From positions 1 to 64,000 of the forward strand of contig QBVD01000059.1 of NCBI GenBank assembly GCA_003058525.1: a stretch of 64,000 nucleotides of DNA, in the 5' to 3' direction. This document shows positions 57,565-64,000 of this stretch, in pieces. The stretch is from a gamma proteobacterium symbiont of Ctena orbiculata (GTDB lineage Bacteria > Pseudomonadota > Gammaproteobacteria > Chromatiales > Chromatiaceae). A program made the position numbers and the translations under genes. Numbering within the stretch: the first letter of the stretch is position 1; every line of letters starts with the position of its first letter. The notes beneath the pieces were generated by a model, which saw only the letters and a list, made by a program, of their open reading frames with translations, ran no database searches and was not told the origin of the DNA.

Positions 57565-58389
57565 ATGAAGCGTACCATCTTCTTTCTTGCCGACCACACC
57601 GGCATCACAGTCGAAGCCATGGGACGATCGCTGCTGAGTCAATTCGACGGTTTTACCTACGAAACTGTGCATTGGCCTTTTATCGATAGTCTCGACAAGG
57701 CCAGGCGGGTGGCGGAGCGAATCAATCAGACGACTATCGAGTCCGAACAGAAGCCGATTGTCTTCACCACCCTGGTGGACCCCCAGATCCGTGACTATTT
57801 CAAGCAGTTGGATGTTCCGGTAATGGACTTTTTCGAGACATTCACTGCCCGCCTGGAGGAGGAGTTGCAACTACCCTCCTCCCATGCCTTGGGTCGTTTT
57901 CATACGACTGACAACAACCGTGCCTACGATCAGCGCATCCATGCGGTAAATTTCGCACTGAACAATGATGACGGGGCAGTCACCAGGAACTACACAACCG
58001 CCGATCTGATCCTGATTGGGGTATCCCGTGTCGGTAAGACCCCCACCTGTCTTTTTCTCGGGTTGCAGCACAGTGTTCTGGCGGCAAACTACCCCCTCAC
58101 GGAAGATGATCTTGAGAATGACCTGTTGCCAAATGTGTTGAATTCTTACCGGGACAAGCTCTATGGGCTGACCATCGATCCACACCAATTGCAACGCATT
58201 CGGCAGGAGCGGCGGCCAGACCGCCGCTACTCATCGCTGGAACAGTGTAAAATGGAGATAAAGCTTGCTGAAGATCTCTATAAGCACTATACAATCCCCT
58301 ATTTGGATACCACATCCATGTCCATCGAGGAGATCTCCGCCAGGCTTTTACAACATATCAACCGGGCCGCCAAGGTTACAAACGAGTAA
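57565..58389 (+). CDS. ppsR: PEP synthase regulatory protein PpsR (kinase/pyrophosphorylase)
   Basis: A 274-residue bifunctional enzyme (DUF299) that inactivates PEP synthase by ADP-dependent phosphorylation near the active-site histidine and reactivates it by phosphorolysis. The P-loop-like motif is LIGVSRVGKTPTCLFLG (about 148-164). The opening FFLADHTGITVEAMGRSLLSQF and the RRPDRRYSSLEQCKMEI tail segment are typical. It lies 84 bases after its target gene, ppsA. Confidence 0.94.
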   Translation: MKRTIFFLADHTGITVEAMGRSLLSQFDGFTYETVHWPFIDSLDKARRVAERINQTTIESEQKPIVFTTLVDPQIRDYFKQLDVPVMDFFETFTARLEEELQLPSSHALGRFHTTDNNRAYDQRIHAVNFALNNDDGAVTRNYTTADLILIGVSRVGKTPTCLFLGLQHSVLAANYPLTEDDLENDLLPNVLNSYRDKLYGLTIDPHQLQRIRQERRPDRRYSSLEQCKMEIKLAEDLYKHYTIPYLDTTSMSIEEISARLLQHINRAAKVTNE

Positions 58390-58526
58390 CACCCGGTCTT
58401 GCCCAGATCCTGGCATGGCAGGAACAATCCCGTGTAAGCTTTACGATAACTGTAGCGGTCGCTCACACTGATCCGTCAAGCAGGAATATACTATTTAACT
58501 TAGAATACACAACAACATTCATATCC

Positions 58527-58572
58527 AACTGATTTGTAAGACTATATCTGTGATTAACTGGTTTGTAAGACT
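58527..58572 (+). repeat. Short tandem duplication across a start codon
   Basis: AACTGATTTGTAAGACT at 58527-58543 recurs as AACTGGTTTGTAAGACT at 58556-58572, a 29-base period with one mismatch. The second copy forms codons 3-8 of the cyclase gene, and the GTG start lies between the copies. The period is not a multiple of three. Confidence 0.6.
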
Positions 58573-59995
58573 GTTTAGGAAGGCACCTGTTCCCATCGCC
58601 ATCAAATGGACGATCTACATCGGGACACTGATCACGATGGTTATGGGTGTTCTCGGCTGGTTTCTCATCACCCAACAAACCAGCTTCCATATGCGCGAAG
58701 TCAAGGGCTTCGGAGAGGTCCTGGTTGAACAACTTGCCCACTCCGCCAGCGAACCTTTGCTGGCGGATGACCAATTCAATCTGCAGGGACTCGTAAGCCG
58801 ACAGACACAAAATGATAAGGTGGTCGGCGCAGCGATCGTGCCGAGTGAAAAACCATGGATCACATCCGGCAATGTGCCCCACCAGCTCCCCGGCTCCGAA
58901 GAGCTGTTACCGATGATCTGGTCCTGGCGCGATGAAGGGAATATCCGGCATCCGGCAATCACTTTTTTCAGCCCCATCAAATTTCGCGATGTCATCGCCG
59001 GCCATGCGATGATCACACTGGACCGGCAGTTCCTTGATCGGAATCAGCAGCGCACCATAGGTATCATCGGTTATGCCACATTTGGATTGATACTGATTGC
59101 AGCCATACTCTCCTATGTCCTGAGCAAGCGCTTGAGCAGGCCTATCACCCTGCTCGCCCAGGCGGGACAGCAACCTGAGGCGGGTCTGCTGGTCAGCCCG
59201 ATGGAGACCGACCGCCATGACGAGATCGGCCAGGTGTATGCCCATTTTGACCGTATGAGCGCGGGACTTCTGGAAAAGCGCCAGGTTGAAGATGCCCTGT
59301 CACGCTATGTATCACCCGTGGTTGCCGAGAAAATCCTCTCAAACCTGTCGCAACCGCGCCTCGCCAATCAGGAGATGGAAGGCAGTATCCTGTTCTGTGA
59401 CATAGTAGGTTTCACCCGGCTTTCGGAGGATCTTCCCGCCGATGAGGTGGCTTCCCTGCTGAACCTCTATCTGGGCGCCATTGCCGACTCCGCTCACCGC
59501 TGTCGCGGTGTTGTGGATAAATTTATCGGCGACAGCGCCATGATCCTGTTTGGCGTTCCCGAAGCGGATAAGGAGCACGGCCAGCAGGCAATCCGGTGTG
59601 CCTGGCTGATTCAAGCCATGGTGCGTCATATCAATAAAAAGCGTCGTCAGGCAGGCAAGGAACCGATCATGCTTCGGATCGGCATAAACAGCGGTACAAT
59701 GCTGGCCGGTAATATCGGAATACCCGACCGACTGGAATATACTGTGGTAGGCGATACGGTTAATCTCGCCTCCCGCCTATGCGGTGCAGCACCTGTTGAC
59801 GGTATCATGATGAGTCAAGCGACGGCGGCATTACCAGGCGTATCCGATATGGTTGAACTGCACAAACAGCCCACGCTGAAGATACGTGGCAAAAAAAATC
59901 TCGTCACACCCTATATTGCGGGAACACCGTCGCGGGAATTCGGTCAATGGTTGATGCGTACCATGGCTTACATATTGAAAAAACAGGTTAGATGA
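58550..59995 (+). CDS. Membrane class III adenylate/guanylate cyclase
   Basis: A 481-residue sensor cyclase. Helix 1 (about 20-42), a periplasmic region of about 120 residues, helix 2 (about 169-191), HAMP (about 192-245) and a class III catalytic domain (about 275-440). Both metal-binding aspartates are present, D284 in LFCDIVGFTRL and D328 in FIGDSAMILFG, and the transition-state stretch is VVGDTVNLASRL, so it should be active; ATP or GTP preference is not certain. The GTG start at 58550 has no strong ribosome site, but later Met codons would remove helix 1. It overlaps the next gene by four bases. Confidence 0.88.
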   Translation: MINWFVRLFRKAPVPIAIKWTIYIGTLITMVMGVLGWFLITQQTSFHMREVKGFGEVLVEQLAHSASEPLLADDQFNLQGLVSRQTQNDKVVGAAIVPSEKPWITSGNVPHQLPGSEELLPMIWSWRDEGNIRHPAITFFSPIKFRDVIAGHAMITLDRQFLDRNQQRTIGIIGYATFGLILIAAILSYVLSKRLSRPITLLAQAGQQPEAGLLVSPMETDRHDEIGQVYAHFDRMSAGLLEKRQVEDALSRYVSPVVAEKILSNLSQPRLANQEMEGSILFCDIVGFTRLSEDLPADEVASLLNLYLGAIADSAHRCRGVVDKFIGDSAMILFGVPEADKEHGQQAIRCAWLIQAMVRHINKKRRQAGKEPIMLRIGINSGTMLAGNIGIPDRLEYTVVGDTVNLASRLCGAAPVDGIMMSQATAALPGVSDMVELHKQPTLKIRGKKNLVTPYIAGTPSREFGQWLMRTMAYILKKQVR

Positions 59996-60948
59996 AACAA
60001 CCTTTCAAACTTTTCGCAGCCTATCTTTTGTTATCGATGCTTGCGGGCTGCCAATTGATAGAAAGCAAAAAAACCACGCCCGCCCCCGTTGAAGAGAATG
60101 CACTGGACAAGAGCCGGCAGCTGGCCGCCAAGGGGCGTTATGGCGAGGCTATCAGCCTTCTTGACCGTGCCAGTACCAACAGGAATCTGAGCACAGCGTA
60201 TTCGAAAGAGCTCGAAAGTTTCAGAACCCAGCAAAAGACACTGGAAGAGGAACTGAACGATCAATTGCTCATCAGCAATACTTCAGCATTGAAGAATCAG
60301 CTGCCGATTCTTACCAAACTGAGCCAGGCCAGTCCCGATAAACCACACTACGCCACGCTTTTGCAAGAGACCCGGGAAACCCTGCTCAGCATGCAAAAGT
60401 CTCTGTCAGAGTGCGCATGGCGCCATTTTAAGCGAAACAATGCCCTCTCCAAGGATTGCCTGACACTCGCCCTGTCGCTGAAACAGGACAAGGCCGACCA
60501 AAATCTCATGGAGCATCTGCTCAAGGAGCAGATCCAGTACAAAAAAGATGTTGCAAAAAAAGAGCAGACCAATCGAGAGCAGAAGTGGAAAAAACGTATC
60601 GACAAAAACCTGACGGAGGCCCAGCGACTTGTTGAGAGCGGGCAACTCAAGGAAGCCAGGCGTGCGCTCAAGCGCGTGTTGAAGGAATCGCCCAAGAACG
60701 AGACAGCGAAAAAATTACTCGCCGACGTCAACCGAACATTAAAGAAATATATAGAAAATCTGTTACTGGCAGGTGACCGGCTCTACCGGGACGGCGAGAT
60801 AGAGAGTGCCAAGGCGACCTGGCGGGCAGCCCTGACACTGGATCCTACGGATCTGCGGGCACGGGAGAAGATACAGCGCGCCCAACGCGTGCTCGACAAT
60901 CTCGAAAATCTGCGTAAAACCAACGAAGATGACATAAAGAAACCATAA
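59992..60948 (+). CDS. TPR-containing lipoprotein
   Basis: A 318-residue lipoprotein with signal peptide and lipobox LAGC (Cys20). TPR-like helices lie at about 40-60 (KSRQLAAKGRYGEAISLLDRA), 215-250 and 260-295 (GDRLYRDGEIESAKATWRAAL), separated by a long Lys/Glu-rich coiled coil at about 180-215. It overlaps the cyclase gene by four bases (ATGA), so the two probably act together, perhaps with the lipoprotein as a periplasmic partner of the sensor. The function is not known. Confidence 0.82.
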   Translation: MKQPFKLFAAYLLLSMLAGCQLIESKKTTPAPVEENALDKSRQLAAKGRYGEAISLLDRASTNRNLSTAYSKELESFRTQQKTLEEELNDQLLISNTSALKNQLPILTKLSQASPDKPHYATLLQETRETLLSMQKSLSECAWRHFKRNNALSKDCLTLALSLKQDKADQNLMEHLLKEQIQYKKDVAKKEQTNREQKWKKRIDKNLTEAQRLVESGQLKEARRALKRVLKESPKNETAKKLLADVNRTLKKYIENLLLAGDRLYRDGEIESAKATWRAALTLDPTDLRAREKIQRAQRVLDNLENLRKTNEDDIKKP

Positions 60949-61193
60949 CTATCTGTTTTCTTTTCATTTAACACTGCCTACCCTAATGTTTTTTTGTCTC
61001 TGCAACACTATCCATACCCATACCTTGAATATTATGATCGCTCACCGATGCTAGAAATCACACGAAAATGGTGGTTCCTGATTGATGATCCGCTATAATC
61101 GCGGCCGGCGATCACTGTCTCACTCACTATCCGAAGTTGAAGAATCAGACTCATCTGTCGCCATAGCCCACACCAGGCTACAGATATCCGCCT

Positions 61194-62138
61194 ATGACCA
61201 AAGAAACGAAACATATCGACACTCAGATAAGGCATCCGATGGGATGGCTCCTGAGTTGTCTCATGCTGCTACCGCTGATGAGTCATGCACAATCCAGTGA
61301 TTGGCTACCTGTCAGCCCGGTTTCGTTCTATGAGTTGGCATCGGTACAAGCAACCTTGCCGCAACAGTTCCCTGAACGTTACCCCGGCATATTCGAGCTA
61401 CAGGAATCCTCAGCCCCCTCCACACAGCAGGACAGGCCCTACGGCTTTGGCAGGGAGCTCAATGACGACAGTCCTGTGGACTATCCCGGTTTGAGGCGTG
61501 ATGCCGCCTATTTTTTCGGTTACCAATTTTTTATTGTGGGACTGCTGTACGTCATGCCGGAAGATATTTCCGCATGGACTGAAGAGCAAAAAGAGGAATA
61601 TACCTTCGAAAAGTGGTGGGACAACGTCTCTCAGCCCCGTTGGGATCCCGACGAGTGGTATATCAACTACATACTGCATCCCTATTGGGGTATGACCTAC
61701 TATACCCGTGGCAGGGAGCGGGGATTGTCGGAAACAGGAGCTTTCTGGTTTTCCTTTACCCTGTCTTCAATCTATGAGTTCGGACTTGAGGCACTGTTTG
61801 AACCCGGTTCCGTGCAGGATGTCATTTTTACCCCAACCATGGGCGCCTTGCTGGGTTGGTATTTTGAGGAGACCCGTCGCGAGATCAAACAACAATCAAC
61901 ATTCAGCACCTGGGACAAAACCATTCTTATCGCCACCGATCCCCTCGGCACCTTGAATACCATGGTGGATAGTCTATTTGGCGTCGGGGTTGAGAGCGAG
62001 TTGGCGTTGCGCACCTTTTACCAGAGTCCAAATCTCATTGAGTCTTTGCAACCGAACTGGAGAGATCCCCACAGGGCTCACACAGATCCTATGGTAAAAG
62101 ACTATCTCGGCATCCAACTTACCTTGCGCTGGCACTGA
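61194..62138 (+). CDS. DUF3943-like outer-envelope protein
   Basis: A 314-residue protein of unknown function resembling DUF3943 members. A signal peptide is likely (hydrophobic 16-31, LLSCLMLLPLMSHAQ). The central region is aromatic-rich with NYILHPYWGMTYY, then FWFSFTLSSIYEFGLEALFEP and FTPTMGALLGWYFEETRREI, a pattern of amphipathic and hydrophobic helices in the family. Location is probably periplasmic or outer membrane. It is convergent with lptG. Confidence 0.78.
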   Translation: MTKETKHIDTQIRHPMGWLLSCLMLLPLMSHAQSSDWLPVSPVSFYELASVQATLPQQFPERYPGIFELQESSAPSTQQDRPYGFGRELNDDSPVDYPGLRRDAAYFFGYQFFIVGLLYVMPEDISAWTEEQKEEYTFEKWWDNVSQPRWDPDEWYINYILHPYWGMTYYTRGRERGLSETGAFWFSFTLSSIYEFGLEALFEPGSVQDVIFTPTMGALLGWYFEETRREIKQQSTFSTWDKTILIATDPLGTLNTMVDSLFGVGVESELALRTFYQSPNLIESLQPNWRDPHRAHTDPMVKDYLGIQLTLRWH

Positions 62139-62216
62139 AGGACGTGATCCGCGGCGTTCAGCTGCATCTCTCATATTCCCATCATAAAATTCCGAGCCAG
62201 TTGTCGGGCTGTCAGC

Positions 62217-63281
62217 TCAATGTACACGCCGCAGCATCCATACCGCCAATACTAGAAATAGCAGCAGAGGAAAGAATGCGGCAAACACCCCATTCAGAGA
62301 ATAGACCACCGCCATGTAGGAGAAGGCCCTGTTCAAAAGATAAAAGACAATACCCAGCATGGCACCGACAAATATGCGTTGTCCCACCCCAACGCTGCGC
62401 AGAGAACCGAACACGAAGGGGATACTTAAAAACAACATCACCATAGTCACCAACGGGGTAGTCAGCTTGCCCCAGAACGCCACTTCATAATTGATCGATG
62501 CCTGACCGTTCTTCTGCAGATAGTCGATATATCGCCACAGATCCCAGGCAGCCAGCATGTGTGGTTTCACTGTCAGCACATCGAGCGCGGAAGGATCCAA
62601 CTCTGCATGCCAGGATTGAAGGGATTTCGCAGATACAGATATACCGGCTTCAGTGAAATCCGTCTGTTTCACATCCTCTATAACCCAACCATCTGATTGA
62701 TAGCTGGCCCGATCCGCATGTATCGCCCGGAGAAGGCGGGAATCCTCACCATATTCATAGATCGATATATCCGCCAATTGGGAATCCGGGAGAATCTGTC
62801 TGATATTGATGAATGTGTTGCCGTCACGGGACCAAAATCCGTAGCGGGTCTTTAGGCTGATCTGTCCGGACAAGGCCTCATTCTTCATACGTTGTGCCTG
62901 TTGTTCCGCTTCGGGGGCAAGATATTCGCCAATCATCACTACAACCGCCAACACCAAAAGCCCTGTCTTCAACACCGATAATACGATCCTGGCAATCGAG
63001 ATACCGGCCGCCCGCATGGCCAGGAGTTCCGAATTACCCGCCAGCACTCCCAATCCGATCAGGCTCCCGAGCAGGGTCGCCAACGGAAAGAGTTCGTAAC
63101 AGTATCGTGGCATGCCCAACAGCACATAGGTGTATGCCATCGATGTGGTATATCCCCGTTCCACCTCTTCCAGTTCGGCAACTAATTCAAAAAATCCTAT
63201 CAGCACCAGCAGTAGCGCCAGTACACCGACGATCCCAATCAATACTGTTCTGCCGATATATCTGTCAAAGAGAGTGATCAT
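62217..63281 (-). CDS. lptG: LPS export ABC transporter permease LptG
   Basis: A 354-residue inner-membrane permease of the LptB2FG complex that extracts lipopolysaccharide for transport. Three N-terminal helices (about 14-35, 58-80, 95-120) with GMPRYCYELFPLATLLGSLIGLG, a periplasmic beta-jellyroll (about 130-260) and three C-terminal helices. I chose the ATG at 63281 (MITLFDRYIGRTVL), which overlaps the lptF stop by four bases; the longer frame would run 47 residues into lptF. Confidence 0.94.
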   Translation of the reverse strand: MITLFDRYIGRTVLIGIVGVLALLLVLIGFFELVAELEEVERGYTTSMAYTYVLLGMPRYCYELFPLATLLGSLIGLGVLAGNSELLAMRAAGISIARIVLSVLKTGLLVLAVVVMIGEYLAPEAEQQAQRMKNEALSGQISLKTRYGFWSRDGNTFINIRQILPDSQLADISIYEYGEDSRLLRAIHADRASYQSDGWVIEDVKQTDFTEAGISVSAKSLQSWHAELDPSALDVLTVKPHMLAAWDLWRYIDYLQKNGQASINYEVAFWGKLTTPLVTMVMLFLSIPFVFGSLRSVGVGQRIFVGAMLGIVFYLLNRAFSYMAVVYSLNGVFAAFFPLLLFLVLAVWMLRRVH

Positions 63282-64000
63282 GCCCCGCCTCTCAATAATT
63301 TCCGCTGCATCCTGCGATAGTGGTGAGAATCGGGAATCAGCAGCAATAGCCCGATCAGCGCCAGCATTAAATGCACCCACCAGATTCCCAGCCACTCCTC
63401 TGTCGTGCCATCGATCATCCAATTCTCCGCCACCCCCTGCAGGCTCAGGTAGAGTGTGTAGAGGATAAAGGCCAACACCAAACGACCAAACGGACCTTGG
63501 CGGGGCATGGAACGGCTGAGAGGCAGGCTGAGCAGTGTAAACACCAATAGACCGAGTACTTGTGCGAATCTGACCTGGAATTCAGCTCGATCCCTGATCG
63601 ACTTGGAGTTCAATAGCGCTTCATTCGAAAGGGATTTGCGGTTGATCTTGGCGACCACTCCTTCGGCCCCCTTGATACGCAAGCCATAACGTTCAAATTC
63701 GCTGATCCGATAGTCCGCCTCCCCAGGTGAACCTTCATATCTGACACCATCCTCCAATACCAGGTAGCGTTCAGCCGACTCCTCATCGACATATTGATAT
63801 CCCTGCCTTGCCGTCACCAGGCTGAGAACACCCGCTTTGCGCTGTTGCACGAAGACATTACGCATCCGCCTTTTCTCACTTGCGATCGACTCCACATAGA
63901 GCACAAGGTCGCCCCGACTGTATTCATTGAAGCGCCCGGCACTTATTCCGGCCAGTTCAGTGGCCTGTCCACGCTGCATGCTGATCAGCTCCGCACTGAG
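63278..64000 (-). CDS. lptF: LPS export ABC transporter permease LptF (partial)
   Basis: The C-terminal 240 residues of LptF, the partner of LptG. The visible part holds the end of the periplasmic jellyroll (YEGSPGEADYRISEFERYGLRI) and three C-terminal helices (QVRFAQVLGLLVFTLLSLPL onward). The reading frame stays open to the window edge, so the start lies outside. It overlaps lptG by four bases, the standard lptFG operon. Confidence 0.93.
   Translation of the reverse strand, partial: LSAELISMQRGQATELAGISAGRFNEYSRGDLVLYVESIASEKRRMRNVFVQQRKAGVLSLVTARQGYQYVDEESAERYLVLEDGVRYEGSPGEADYRISEFERYGLRIKGAEGVVAKINRKSLSNEALLNSKSIRDRAEFQVRFAQVLGLLVFTLLSLPLSRSMPRQGPFGRLVLAFILYTLYLSLQGVAENWMIDGTTEEWLGIWWVHLMLALIGLLLLIPDSHHYRRMQRKLLRGGA

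Overview
The window looks like the chromosome of a gammaproteobacterial chemolithoautotroph, of the kind found among free-living or symbiotic sulfur oxidisers. This is inferred from the gene set and protein resemblances; the window has no rRNA or marker gene that fixes the taxon. It carries machinery for inorganic carbon uptake (a large dabA/dabB-type cluster with a SulP transporter and a carbonic anhydrase-like protein), the glyoxylate shunt, a type-2 malate dehydrogenase, and a large operon joining an Rnf complex to pyruvate:ferredoxin oxidoreductase and PEP synthase.

Layout. 1-246: inverted-repeat element (family 1), cut by the window edge. 289-4271: OmpA-family protein, an unrecognised protein, RsgA, CBS protein. 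4488-8950: RND efflux pair. 9132-9479: unrecognised small protein. 9741-20946: SulP transporter followed by NuoM-like, DabA, NuoL-like (DabB) and two further NuoM-like proteins, then a small inverted-repeat element (family 2) and a carbonic anhydrase-like gene on the other strand. 22475-24003: BolA-like protein and malate dehydrogenase. 24150-31777: AT-richer accessory stretch with a sodium:solute symporter plus a 33-residue membrane peptide, a 1284-residue GGDEF/EAL sensor, a dead IS1380-type transposase and a second family 1 element. 31763-35196: PpnN, CNNM/CBS membrane protein, RraA and the second family 2 element. 35241-40373: aceBA and the divergent aceK. 40463-44054: polyprenyl sugar transferase, tautomerase, adenylate kinase, lytic transglycosylase. 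44478-58389: rnfB-nifJ-rnfCDGEA, a small Cys-rich protein, ppsA, ppsR. 58550-64000: adenylate/guanylate cyclase, TPR lipoprotein, DUF3943-like protein, lptG and partial lptF.

How it fits together. The Dab-type cluster would accumulate bicarbonate for CO2 fixation. The Rnf/PFOR/PpsA operon could use ion-motive force to drive electrons from NADH to ferredoxin and then run pyruvate synthase (acetyl-CoA + CO2 to pyruvate) and PEP synthesis; PpsR would switch PpsA. The glyoxylate shunt, with AceK setting isocitrate flux, supplies C4 compounds from the same acetyl-CoA pool. Malate dehydrogenase and the Rnf operon share a 19-bp identical upstream motif at nearly the same distance from their starts, so the two loci may be co-regulated.

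The most unusual observations are: the family 1 element, whose two copies show compensatory changes in internal hairpins; the expanded Dab cluster with one degenerate antiporter-like subunit; the PFOR gene inside an rnf operon and its 1650-residue product; the shared mdh/rnfB promoter motif; and a 33-residue membrane peptide encoded just after the symporter gene.
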